Below, piece after piece: positions 7,632-14,658 of a stretch of DNA of 19,623 nucleotides. The notes below the pieces were generated by a model. The model was not told where the DNA came from and made no database searches. It saw only the letters and a list, made by a program, of their open reading frames with translations. Where the stretch lies: the NCBI GenBank assembly GCA_020024815.1, contig JAHHTE010000020.1, positions 1-19,623 on the forward strand, read 5' to 3'. Each line of letters starts with the position of its first letter. Within the stretch, counting starts at the first letter, position 1. This DNA is from Mailhella sp. (GTDB lineage Bacteria > Desulfobacterota > Desulfovibrionia > Desulfovibrionales > Desulfovibrionaceae). The position numbers and the translations under genes are program-made.

Positions 7632-8771
7632 TTATTCTTCATCTTTTCTTTTTTTTAGTTTTTCAATAAGGGTAGTCCGTTTAATTCCTAAGAGTTCTGC
7701 TGCTTGGTTTTTTACACCATCAACTTGTTCTAGAGCTTCATTAATGATTTTATCCTCAATAAGCTCTAAAAATTCCTTAAGATTTAAATTCCGTTTTTTC
7801 ATATCAACTAAACTAAGAAGAATATCATTATTTTCTTCTTTAGCTTTTGGCACTTCATTAATGCTTTGTGTAAGGATAGTTGTTAGTGATTGTTTTTCTT
7901 TTGAACTAACACTTGATTCTAAAGAAATTTCTTTATCTTTTACATTTGCTTTAGCAAGTGTTATGTTTTGTGGTAATGGTGGAAGTTTTTCAATATCTCC
8001 AACACCACCTAATATTTTAGATGATAAATCAGAAAGAATAATTTCAGGTCCATCTGCTAAAATACTAAGACGTTCTGTAAAATTTTCTAATTCACGAACA
8101 TTACCAGGCCAAGCATAATTGAGAAAAACTTTAGCAACTTCTTCTGAAAGACAGAGTCTTTCTCTTTCTTTTTTTTGACAAAAATATGAAAGAAAATGAT
8201 CTGCTAATAATAAAATATCATTACCACGTTCACGTAATGGTGGTAAATGCAATGGAATAACATTTAAACGATAATATAAATCTTCTCTAAAGTTTCCAAG
8301 AGCAACTTCTTGTTCTAAATCTCTATTTGTAGCAGCAACAATTCTAACATCAATTTTTTTAGGACCATTTCCACCAACACGTTCAATTTCTTTTTCTTGT
8401 AAAACACGCAAAATTTTTACTTGTAAAGAAGTATCCATTTCACCTATTTCATCAAGAAAAATAGTACCACCTTCTGCTAATTCAAAACGACCGAGTTTTG
8501 TTCTGATTGCATGAGTAAAAGCACCTTTTTCATGTCCAAATAATTCAGATTCTAAGAGTTCTTTTGGTATAGCCCCACAGTTAACAGGTATAAAAGGAGC
8601 ATTAGCTCGTTTACTTTCATTATGTAAAGTACGAACTAAAACCTCTTTTCCTGTACCAGATTCACCAGTAACAAGTACTGTACTATCTGTTGGTGCTACT
8701 TTTTTGAGAATTTTAAAAACTTCGGTTAATGAGGTATCTTCACCAATTATTCCCGATAATCTTTGGGACAT
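7632..8771 (-). CDS. Sigma-54 interacting transcriptional activator lacking a receiver domain
   Basis: NtrC-family AAA+ activator of 379 aa. The AAA+ domain begins near residue 6, so there is no N-terminal receiver or PAS domain, as in PspF or HrpS. Seen: Walker A GESGTGKE (36-43), the L1 loop GAFTHA (83-88) in place of the usual GAFTGA, GRFELAEGGTIFLDEIGEM with Walker B Asp107-Glu108, the segment FREDLYYRLNVIPLHLPPLR containing the arginine-finger residues (about 161-180), and WPGNVRELENF (221-231). A polar linker (about 250-325) leads to a Fis-type helix-turn-helix (about 353-374, VKNQAAELLGIKRTTLIEKL). The start is the ATG at 8771: GGAGG lies 5 nt upstream, whereas the in-frame TTG at 8783 overlaps that site. 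It heads the TPR-pth block. Targets are unknown; no sigma-54 promoter was seen in the window. Confidence 0.92.
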   Translation of the reverse strand: MSQRLSGIIGEDTSLTEVFKILKKVAPTDSTVLVTGESGTGKEVLVRTLHNESKRANAPFIPVNCGAIPKELLESELFGHEKGAFTHAIRTKLGRFELAEGGTIFLDEIGEMDTSLQVKILRVLQEKEIERVGGNGPKKIDVRIVAATNRDLEQEVALGNFREDLYYRLNVIPLHLPPLRERGNDILLLADHFLSYFCQKKERERLCLSEEVAKVFLNYAWPGNVRELENFTERLSILADGPEIILSDLSSKILGGVGDIEKLPPLPQNITLAKANVKDKEISLESSVSSKEKQSLTTILTQSINEVPKAKEENNDILLSLVDMKKRNLNLKEFLELIEDKIINEALEQVDGVKNQAAELLGIKRTTLIEKLKKRKDEE

Positions 8772-8776
8772 ACCTC

Positions 8777-8781
8777 CCTCC
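8777..8781 (-). promoter_or_regulatory. Ribosome binding site fixing the activator start
   Basis: GGAGG on the minus strand, 5 nt before the ATG at 8771. An upstream in-frame TTG (8783-8781) overlaps this site and so is unlikely to be the start. Confidence 0.85.
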
Positions 8782-8805
8782 AAGGAGCGTAAGAATAATA
8801 ATAGT

Positions 8806-8833
8806 ACTTTAGCGAAAATTCTAAAAGTGTCAA
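8806..8833 (-). promoter_or_regulatory. Sigma-70 type promoter for the activator-TPR-pth block
   Basis: On the minus strand TTGACA (8828-8833) and TAAAGT (8806-8811) are separated by 16 nt. Transcription would start near 8799, giving a leader of roughly 28 nt before the activator ATG. The -35 box is perfect and the -10 box is moderate. Confidence 0.6.
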
Positions 8834-8873
8834 TAGACTGACATATAAAAATAAAATTTTTAACGTAAAAAAG

Positions 8874-8887
8874 CTTATGTTTATAAG
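8874..8887. promoter_or_regulatory. Small inverted repeat between the divergent promoters
   Basis: CTTAT-GTTT-ATAAG lies between the two outward promoters, 8 bp upstream of the rightward -35 box. It could be an operator half-site pair. In such AT-rich DNA a 5-bp repeat can also arise by chance. Confidence 0.25.
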
Positions 8888-8894
8888 GTTAAAC

Positions 8895-8924
8895 TTGACA
8901 AAATGATTGATGTATACCTATAAT
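8895..8924 (+). promoter_or_regulatory. Strong sigma-70 promoter for glnQ-ettA
   Basis: Perfect TTGACA (8895-8900) and perfect TATAAT (8919-8924) with an 18-nt spacer. Transcription should begin near 8931, about 46 nt before the glnQ ATG. It is the best promoter match I found in the window. Confidence 0.85.
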
Positions 8925-8967
8925 TAACATTTACAATAGAAGAATATTGTATTGTGATATATATGTT

Positions 8968-8972
8968 GGAGG
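8968..8972 (+). promoter_or_regulatory. Ribosome binding site fixing the glnQ start
   Basis: GGAGG sits 4 nt before the ATG at 8977. An in-frame TTG at 8947 would add ten residues but has no such site. Confidence 0.85.
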
Positions 8973-8976
8973 TAAT

Positions 8977-9705
8977 ATGCCTATTCTTGAAATTCGTGAT
9001 GTGCATAAATGGTATGGTGATTTTCATGTTTTAAACGGAGTAAATGAATCTGTTGAAAAAGGTGAAGTTGTCTTTATTTGTGGCCCATCAGGATCTGGTA
9101 AAAGTACACTTATTCGCTGTTTAAATAGACTTGAAACAATACAACAAGGTTCAATTTTACTTGAAGGCGTGGATATTTACGATAAAAGTGTTGATGTTAA
9201 CGAACTTAGAAGTGAAGTTGGAATGGTTTTCCAGCAATTTAATCTTTATCCACATCTTAGTGTACTTGATAATATTACATTAGCTCCAATAAAAGTAAGA
9301 AAATTAGCAAAACATAAAGCTACTTCTATTGCTATGGAACTTCTTGAACGTGTTGGTATTTTAAATCAAGCACATAAATATCCTGTGCAATTATCTGGTG
9401 GTCAACAACAACGTGTTGCTATTGCTAGAGCTTTGGCTATGCAACCAAAAGTTATGCTTTTTGATGAACCAACATCAGCTCTTGACCCTGAAATGGTTAA
9501 TGAAGTTTTAAATGTTATGAAAAATTTAGCTTCTGACGGTATGACTATGATTTGCGTAACACACGAAATGGCTTTTGCTAGAGAAGTTGCTGATAGAGTT
9601 ATTTTTGTTGATCATGGAAATATTTTAGAAAAAGCAAGCCCTGACGTGTTTTTTACAAATCCTCAACACGAAAGAACAAGAGCTTTCTTAAAAGAAATTT
9701 TATAA
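8977..9705 (+). CDS. glnQ: Polar amino-acid ABC transporter ATP-binding protein (GlnQ/HisP type)
   Basis: ATPase subunit of a polar amino-acid uptake ABC transporter, 242 aa, the usual size. Seen: Walker A GPSGSGKST (36-44), the Q-loop region VFQQFNLYPHLSVLDNI (84-100), the signature LSGGQQQR (139-146), Walker B VMLFDE (159-164) followed by PTSALDPEM, and the switch histidine in CVTHEMAFAREVADRV (193-208). The FNLYPHLSVLDN and THEM(A)FAREVADRV wording is characteristic of the GlnQ/ArtP/HisP group. Substrate specificity cannot be read from the ATPase. No permease or binding protein is encoded next to it, which is unusual for this family, so its partners must lie elsewhere. It is driven by a near-consensus promoter and followed after 19 bp by ettA. 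The symbol glnQ denotes the family and not a proven glutamine specificity. Confidence 0.9.
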   Translation: MPILEIRDVHKWYGDFHVLNGVNESVEKGEVVFICGPSGSGKSTLIRCLNRLETIQQGSILLEGVDIYDKSVDVNELRSEVGMVFQQFNLYPHLSVLDNITLAPIKVRKLAKHKATSIAMELLERVGILNQAHKYPVQLSGGQQQRVAIARALAMQPKVMLFDEPTSALDPEMVNEVLNVMKNLASDGMTMICVTHEMAFAREVADRVIFVDHGNILEKASPDVFFTNPQHERTRAFLKEIL

Positions 9706-9724
9706 TAAAACTACTTGAGGGAAT

Positions 9725-11407
9725 ATGAGTAACGAACAAGAAAAAGTTATTTACTCCATGCACCGTGTTACAAAACGCCATGGACAAAGAGAAGTATTAA
9801 AAGATATTACTCTTGGTTACTTTTATGGTGCAAAAATTGGTGTTCTTGGTTTAAATGGTGCTGGTAAATCTTCACTTTTAAAAATTTTAGCTGGTGTTGA
9901 TAAAAATTTTGAAGGTGATATTGTTATTGCTCCTGGATATAGCATTGGCTATCTTGAGCAAGAGCCACTTGTCGATGAAACAAGAACTGTACGCGAAGTG
10001 GTGGAAGAAGGCGTTAAAGAAGTTATAGATTTAGTAAATGAATTTAATGATATTAACGCTAAATTTGCTGAACCAATGGAACCTGATGAAATGGACGCCC
10101 TTATTGAACGTCAAGCAAAAGTTCAAGAAAAAATGGACGCTCTTAATGCTTGGGATATTGATTCACGTTTAGATATGGCTATGGACGCTTTGCGTTGTCC
10201 ACCTGCTGATACACCAGTTTCAGTTATTTCTGGTGGAGAAAAACGCCGTGTTGCATTATGCCGTTTACTCCTTCAGAATCCTGATGTTCTTCTTCTTGAC
10301 GAACCTACAAACCATTTAGACGCTGAATCAGTTGCATGGCTTGAAAGATTTTTACATACTTTTCCTGGTACTGTTATTGCTGTTACCCACGACCGTTATT
10401 TCTTAGATAATGTTGCTGGTTGGATTTTAGAGCTTGATAGAGGTAAAGGTATTCCATGGAAAGGTAATTATTCTTCTTGGCTTGAACAAAAAGAAAAACG
10501 CCTTGCTCAAGAAGAAAGAGCAGATAAAGAACGTCAAAAAACATTGGCTCGAGAACTTGAATGGATACACATGGCTCCAAAAGGTAGACATGCAAAAAGC
10601 AAAGCTCGTATTAATGCTTATGAAGCAATGGTTAGCCATGAAAGTGAAAGACTTGCTGCTGAACTTGAAATTTACATTCCACCAGGACCACGTCTTGGAA
10701 ATAATGTAATTAAAGCAGAAAATGTTTGCAAAGCAATGGGAGATAAAGTTCTTACTGATAACTTAAACTTTATCATTCAACCCGGTGCTATTGTTGGTAT
10801 TATTGGTCCTAATGGTGCCGGTAAATCAACATTATTCAAAATGATTACAGGTCAAGAAAAGCCTGATAGTGGTACACTTACTGTTGGTGAAACTGTAAAA
10901 CTTGCTTATGTTGATCAAGGACGTGATAGTCTTGAAGCAGGTAAAAGCGTTTATGATATAATTAGTGAAGGTGCTGAATTTATCAAACTTGGTAATAGAG
11001 ATATTAACGCTCGTGCATATTGTTCACGTTTCAATTTTAATGGTAGTGATCAACAAAAAGATGTAAGCCTTTTATCAGGTGGTGAAAGAGGACGTTTACA
11101 CTTAGCACAAATGTTAAAATCAGGTGCAAACGTACTTTTACTTGACGAACCTACAAACGATCTTGATGTAAATACTATGCGTGCTTTAGAAGATGCATTA
11201 GAAAATTTTGCAGGTTGTGTTCTTGTTATTAGCCACGATCGTTGGTTCTTAGACCGTATTGCAACACATATTCTTGCTTATGAAGATGAAGGTGTTGTAA
11301 ACTTCTTTGACGGTAATTATACTGAATATGAAGAAGATAGACGTAAACGTCTTGGTAAAGGTGCTGATACACCACACAGAATGAAATTTAGAAAATTAAC
11401 ACGATAA
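9725..11407 (+). CDS. ettA: Energy-dependent translational throttle protein EttA (ABC-F)
   Basis: Soluble ABC-F ATPase (560 aa) that binds the ribosomal E site and gates the first elongation steps according to the ATP/ADP ratio. Two ABC domains are seen. The first has Walker A GLNGAGKSS (42-50), signature SGGEKRR (169-175) and LLLDEPTNHLDA (189-200). The second has GPNGAGKST (361-369), signature SGGERGR (451-457) and LLLDEPTNDLD (471-481). Both catalytic glutamates (193 and 475) are present. Between the domains lies the charged P-site tRNA interaction motif helix pair (about 250-310), and an arm insertion occurs in the first domain (about 90-150). The C-terminal RMKFRKL is EttA-like. GAGGG precedes the ATG by 4 nt. 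Co-transcribed with glnQ and followed by a strong terminator. Confidence 0.95.
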   Translation: MSNEQEKVIYSMHRVTKRHGQREVLKDITLGYFYGAKIGVLGLNGAGKSSLLKILAGVDKNFEGDIVIAPGYSIGYLEQEPLVDETRTVREVVEEGVKEVIDLVNEFNDINAKFAEPMEPDEMDALIERQAKVQEKMDALNAWDIDSRLDMAMDALRCPPADTPVSVISGGEKRRVALCRLLLQNPDVLLLDEPTNHLDAESVAWLERFLHTFPGTVIAVTHDRYFLDNVAGWILELDRGKGIPWKGNYSSWLEQKEKRLAQEERADKERQKTLARELEWIHMAPKGRHAKSKARINAYEAMVSHESERLAAELEIYIPPGPRLGNNVIKAENVCKAMGDKVLTDNLNFIIQPGAIVGIIGPNGAGKSTLFKMITGQEKPDSGTLTVGETVKLAYVDQGRDSLEAGKSVYDIISEGAEFIKLGNRDINARAYCSRFNFNGSDQQKDVSLLSGGERGRLHLAQMLKSGANVLLLDEPTNDLDVNTMRALEDALENFAGCVLVISHDRWFLDRIATHILAYEDEGVVNFFDGNYTEYEEDRRKRLGKGADTPHRMKFRKLTR

Positions 11408-11432
11408 AAAGGGGAGCATTGCTCCCTTTTTT
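11407..11432 (+). terminator. Rho-independent terminator of ettA
   Basis: An A run, then GGGAGC-ATT-GCTCCC (11412-11426), then six T. It starts immediately after the ettA stop codon. Confidence 0.9.
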
Positions 11433-11435
11433 ATA

Positions 11436-11498
11436 TTGTCGCTTTAGCATAATAAAACCACCCGCTTAGCGGGTGGTTTTATTATGCTAAAGCGACAA
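11436..11498. repeat. Perfect 30-bp inverted repeat with TTA loop
   Basis: Arms at 11436-11465 and 11469-11498 are exact reverse complements with a 3-nt loop (TTA). The inner part (ACCACCCGC/GCGGGTGGT flanked by A and T runs) looks like a bidirectional terminator core. The outer part adds TTGTCGCTTTAGCATAAT on one side and its complement on the other. It lies between the ettA terminator and the tRNA terminator. Either strand would fold into one long uninterrupted hairpin. Confidence 0.95.
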
Positions 11499-11523
11499 AA
11501 AAAAGCTCGGATAAACCGAGCTT
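11494..11523 (-). terminator. Rho-independent terminator of the tRNA transcript
   Basis: On the minus strand the 8-bp stem AAGCTCGG/CCGAGCTT (11503-11510 with 11516-11523, 5-nt loop) is followed by eight T. It lies 8 nt beyond the CCA end of tRNA-Phe. Its T tract overlaps the outer end of the long inverted repeat. Confidence 0.85.
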
Positions 11524-11531
11524 AAAATTTG

Positions 11532-11607
<76 letters not shown>

Positions 11608-11681
11608 AACGTTTAATTTATTTATAGTATTCTTATTTATTTGTCAAATACTTTTTTTATTTTTTTATAAGTTCCACAAAG

Positions 11682-11757
11682 TGGAGCCCATGAGCAGGAT
11701 TGAACTGCTGACCTCATCCTTACCAAGGATGCACTCTACCAACTGAGCTACATGGGC
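11682..11757 (-). tRNA. tRNA-Thr (GGT)
   Basis: A full cloverleaf of 76 nt with encoded CCA. The acceptor is GCCCATG/CATGGGC, the D-stem GCTC/GAGT, the anticodon stem CATCC/GGATG around loop TTGGTAA (anticodon GGT), and the T-arm AGCAG-TTCAATC-CTGCT. The discriminator base is T. First gene of the two-tRNA transcript. Confidence 0.97.
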
Positions 11758-11768
11758 AAGAGATGTAT

Positions 11769-11797
11769 TATTTACAGTAAATAAAAATAAAATGCAA
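11769..11797 (-). promoter_or_regulatory. Candidate promoter of the tRNA pair
   Basis: On the minus strand TTGCAT (11792-11797) and TAAATA (11769-11774) are separated by 17 nt. The start would be a few bases before tRNA-Thr. The same bases form a short stem (AAAATGC-TT-GCATTTT) that could weakly terminate the upstream asparaginase transcript. Confidence 0.45.
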
Positions 11798-11819
11798 GCA
11801 TTTTTTTATAAATTTTAAA

Positions 11820-12800
11820 TTATTTTGTAAATGCCTCAATAATTTCATTTTTATTTTTATTAGCACTTAAAAGAACACCTAATTTTATACGAGCTTTTTT
11901 TGCAGAATAATCAAAACCACTTATTGCACCATATTCAAGCAACTTATATAAACCACCGTCAAAATGATAAAGAGGTTGAACTGCACCATTAGCACAATCA
12001 GATGTTATAACAACATAACATCCTTGTTTTATAATGTTTTTTATTTTTATAGCAATTTGTTCTGGCACATTACCACGCCCAAAAGCTTCAATAATTACCC
12101 CTTTTATTTGACATTTTTCTATATAATCTAAAAATTTCCCTTGAGAATCAAGACTTGTTTTATAAATTTCTATTTCAGGAAATTTTTTTTGTATGGAATA
12201 ATATTCTTGTATATTAGGATATTGCACAATATTAACATATTGATTATCTACTGTTCCTAAAACACCATAAACTTGACTTGTAAAAGCTTGTAAAAAATGT
12301 GTATGAGTTTTGTGAGCATATTTAGGCATAAGTAATACTTGATTAAATAAAACTAATACACCTAATTTATTACATTTTTGACTTGTAATAGCATAAATGG
12401 CATGTTGTAAATTAGAAAAGGCATCGCTTCCTATTTCATCACTTGCCCTTTGTGAACCTGTTATAATTACAGGAGTTTCGCTTTCAGATGGATAACATAA
12501 GTTTAAAAAATAGGCACTTTCTTCAAGCGTATCTGTGCCATGTGTAATAATTATTCCTTTTGTTGTATTATCTTGAATTAATTGTAAAATAGTATCTTTA
12601 ATTGTATAAAGAATATCAAAATTCATAAAAGAACTATCTATATTACAAATATCAATAAATTCAAGTTGATAATTTTGAGGAATCTCAATATGTGAAAAAA
12701 GATTTTGTCCTGAAATTTTTCCTAAATCAAATAAGTTTTGTTCAGACTTTTGTGCTGAAATTGTTCCACCAGTTGTTAATATATAAATTTTATTCATCAT
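11820..12800 (-). CDS. L-asparaginase family protein
   Basis: Predicted cytoplasmic amidohydrolase (326 aa, no signal peptide) converting asparagine to aspartate and ammonia. Seen: nucleophile motif TTGGTIS (9-15, Thr13), NIDSSFMN (53-60, Ser57), the second motif THGTDTLEESAYF (86-98, Thr89-Asp90), VIITGSQR (111-118), a lysine in HKTHT (Lys164, matching Lys162 of E. coli AnsB), and EAFGRGNVP (238-246). The mobile loop after the nucleophile reads QKSEQNLFDLGK and has no tyrosine where E. coli AnsB has Tyr25. Some cytoplasmic relatives such as Bacillus AnsA also lack it. Asparaginase, a related amidase or a glutaminase-type activity are all possible. The ATG (12800, or 12797 by the tandem ATG) overlaps the 3' end of the ymdB-type gene, indicating coupling. 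Both lie upstream of the tRNA pair. Confidence 0.85.
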   Translation of the reverse strand: MMNKIYILTTGGTISAQKSEQNLFDLGKISGQNLFSHIEIPQNYQLEFIDICNIDSSFMNFDILYTIKDTILQLIQDNTTKGIIITHGTDTLEESAYFLNLCYPSESETPVIITGSQRASDEIGSDAFSNLQHAIYAITSQKCNKLGVLVLFNQVLLMPKYAHKTHTHFLQAFTSQVYGVLGTVDNQYVNIVQYPNIQEYYSIQKKFPEIEIYKTSLDSQGKFLDYIEKCQIKGVIIEAFGRGNVPEQIAIKIKNIIKQGCYVVITSDCANGAVQPLYHFDGGLYKLLEYGAISGFDYSAKKARIKLGVLLSANKNKNEIIEAFTK

Positions 12801-13635
12801 CTTTTGTTATTTGTTCATTTTTTTTTGATAAATCTAATATTGTTACTTGGGTTCTTGGGGAGTTTTCTCTAAATAATGAAACAGAAATAGCTTTTCCTGT
12901 TTTATCATCTAAATCCATAAGTAAACCGTTTAAAGCTCCTTGTCCAACTGCACGTTTAAAACTTGACGGTCTTTTATGAAGAAAACGGGGAAGTACAGAT
13001 TCAAAACTCATACCAAGACAAGATAATTCCACGCCACACATACCTAAATCAGTCATATATGCTGTTCCATTTGGTAAGATTTGGGCATCAGCGGTTTGAA
13101 CATGAGTATGTGTTCCAAAAACAGCACTTACTTTTCCATCTAAGGCAAAGCCCATAGCCTTTTTTTCACTTGTTGCTTCTGCATGAAAATCTACAAAACG
13201 AAAAATAATATCATCATCTAACGAATTTACAAAATTAAAAGCAGCTTGAAAAGGGCAAGGGAGTGATTCCATAAATGTTGTACCTTGAATATTTAAAACC
13301 GCTATTTTTTTTCCATCAGGTAAAATATAAATATTTGCACCACGTCCCGGAGCTGGTTCTGGATAATTTTGTGGACGTAATACTCTTTGTTCACTATCAA
13401 ATTTATCATAAACTTCACGGTTTTTCCAACTATGATTACCGCCAGTAATACAATCAATTTTTGCATTTAAAATTTCATTAATTGTTGATGTTGTAATTCC
13501 AACACCACCCGCACTATTTTCACCATTTGCAATTATAAAATCAATATTTAGTTCTTCTCTAAGATAAGGAATACGGCTTTTTATTGCTTGTCTACCAATA
13601 CTACCACAAATATCACCAAGTGCCAAAACTCTCAT
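12790..13635 (-). CDS. ymdB: YmdB-type metallophosphodiesterase
   Basis: Calcineurin-like phosphoesterase of the YmdB/DR1281 family (TIGR00282), 281 aa. Studied members hydrolyse 2',3'-cyclic nucleotides at a two-metal centre and affect biofilm or RNA turnover in Bacillus. Ligand positions are all present and numbered as in B. subtilis YmdB: Asp8 (LALGDICGS), Glu39-Asn40 (NGENSAGG), Asn67-His68 (GGNHSWKN), His151 (DFHAEATSEK) and His176/His178 (GTHTHVQTADAQILPNG). GNH is followed by SWKN where Bacillus has TWDK. The protein is cytoplasmic. The start is the ATG at 13635 with AGGAT 5 nt upstream. A longer reading from 13692 adds 19 hydrophobic residues but has no such site and is not conserved in the family. 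It overlaps the asparaginase-family gene by 8-11 nt. This is unrelated to the E. coli macrodomain gene also called ymdB. Confidence 0.9.
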   Translation of the reverse strand: MRVLALGDICGSIGRQAIKSRIPYLREELNIDFIIANGENSAGGVGITTSTINEILNAKIDCITGGNHSWKNREVYDKFDSEQRVLRPQNYPEPAPGRGANIYILPDGKKIAVLNIQGTTFMESLPCPFQAAFNFVNSLDDDIIFRFVDFHAEATSEKKAMGFALDGKVSAVFGTHTHVQTADAQILPNGTAYMTDLGMCGVELSCLGMSFESVLPRFLHKRPSSFKRAVGQGALNGLLMDLDDKTGKAISVSLFRENSPRTQVTILDLSKKNEQITKDDE

Positions 13636-13640
13636 ATTAT

Positions 13641-13645
13641 ATCCT
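13641..13645 (-). promoter_or_regulatory. Ribosome binding site fixing the ymdB start
   Basis: AGGAT on the minus strand, 5 nt before the ATG at 13635. It argues against the longer in-frame reading that would mimic an N-terminal membrane segment. Confidence 0.7.
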
Positions 13646-13743
13646 ATAAAAATTAGTTGCAATACAATGAAGTATAATAAAATTTTCGTCAAGCAAGTTT
13701 TATTGAATTTACAAATTTATCAATAAAGAGTAAATTTTTTATT

Positions 13744-13747
13744 GAGG
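13744..13747 (+). promoter_or_regulatory. Ribosome binding site fixing the EamA start
   Basis: GAGG, 5 nt before the ATG at 13753. The in-frame GTG at 13747 overlaps the site and is rejected as the start. Confidence 0.75.
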
Positions 13748-13752
13748 TGCGT

Positions 13753-14658
13753 ATGAATACAAAAGAAAATAATGTGCTTTTTATGGGAAATCTAATGGCA
13801 TTAGGCTCTACTATTATGTGGGCTGGAAATTTTATTGCTGCAAAAGTTTTGGCAAATTCCTATACTGGACTTGAAATGAGCTTTTGGCGTTGGATTATAG
13901 CTAGTATTCTTTTATTACCGTTATCTTATAAACATTTAAAAAAAGATTTTCCTTTAATAAAACAAGAATGGAAATTGCTTTTGCTTTATGGTTTTCTTGG
14001 TTGTTTTTTAAGCAATTTTTTATTTTATAATGCACCACAAACAGCTCCTGCTGTTGATATGACTATTTTAATGACAACTTCACCTCTTTTTATGATGATT
14101 TTATCATGGCTTATTTTTAAAGAAAAAATAAATACTCTTTGGATTATTGGTTCATTACTTTGTTTGGGTGGAGTTTTTGTTCTAGTAACTAAAGGAAATA
14201 TGGATATTTTTCATCATTTTAATTTTACAATAGGGCATTTTTGGACATTAGGTTGTTCAATATGCTTTGCTTTATATTCTGTAAGCATGCGATTTTTTAA
14301 AGTAAAAATTCATATGACTGTATTTTTACAAGTAACATTTACTATTGCTTGTTTTTTTGCAGTAGTATTAACATTCTTTTACTATGGTACATATCCACCA
14401 ATAGAAAAAATAGAACATATTTGGGCATTATTATATATTGGTGGTTTTGCTTCAATTTTTGCTTTTCTTTGTTGGAATACTGCTATTGAAATGATTGGAG
14501 CTGTTCGTGCTGGAATTATTTATTATTTAGTTCCTGTTTTTGGATCTACTTTTGCTGTAATTTTTATTCATGAACAAATTGGATTTATTCAATTTTTAGG
14601 TGGAGCAATGGTATTAACAGGAGTTCTTACTTGTACTATTTTTAAGAATAAGCAATAA
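13753..14658 (+). CDS. DMT-superfamily (EamA) permease
   Basis: Inner-membrane transporter of the drug/metabolite superfamily, 301 aa, with about ten hydrophobic segments. The clearest are at about 11-31, 43-58, 73-94, 102-123, 129-147, 160-179, 188-209, 223-241, 250-272 and 277-297. The two-fold EamA repeat is visible: MWAGNFIAAK near the first span, a PLFMMILSWLIFKEK motif (111-125) at the end of the first half, and the matching VPVFGSTFAVIFIHEQI (260-276) in the second half. These families export amino acids or other metabolites; the substrate cannot be told from sequence. It stands alone, divergent from ymdB, and its 3' end overlaps the convergent HD gene by 17 nt. Confidence 0.92.
   Translation: MNTKENNVLFMGNLMALGSTIMWAGNFIAAKVLANSYTGLEMSFWRWIIASILLLPLSYKHLKKDFPLIKQEWKLLLLYGFLGCFLSNFLFYNAPQTAPAVDMTILMTTSPLFMMILSWLIFKEKINTLWIIGSLLCLGGVFVLVTKGNMDIFHHFNFTIGHFWTLGCSICFALYSVSMRFFKVKIHMTVFLQVTFTIACFFAVVLTFFYYGTYPPIEKIEHIWALLYIGGFASIFAFLCWNTAIEMIGAVRAGIIYYLVPVFGSTFAVIFIHEQIGFIQFLGGAMVLTGVLTCTIFKNKQ

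Noticed and set aside
7848..7870. TGGCAC-N-TGC resembling a sigma-54 promoter
   Set aside because: The spacing between GG and GC is 12 nt instead of 10 and it lies inside a coding region.
7744..8118. Plus-strand frame opposite the activator gene
   Set aside because: It lies entirely antisense to a conserved AAA+ protein and shows no recognisable motif.
10383..10709. Frames on both strands inside ettA
   Set aside because: All overlap the conserved linker and second ABC domain of ettA; they are frame shadows.
13636..13692. N-terminal hydrophobic extension of ymdB (possible membrane anchor)
   Set aside because: It depends on an upstream start without a ribosome binding site; family members begin at the MRVLALGD segment, which has AGGAT in front.
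13636..13752. Promoters for ymdB and the EamA permease
   Set aside because: TATACT and TTGACG occur on the minus strand but the spacing is wrong, and plus-strand candidates fall on the ribosome binding site; none is good enough to list.
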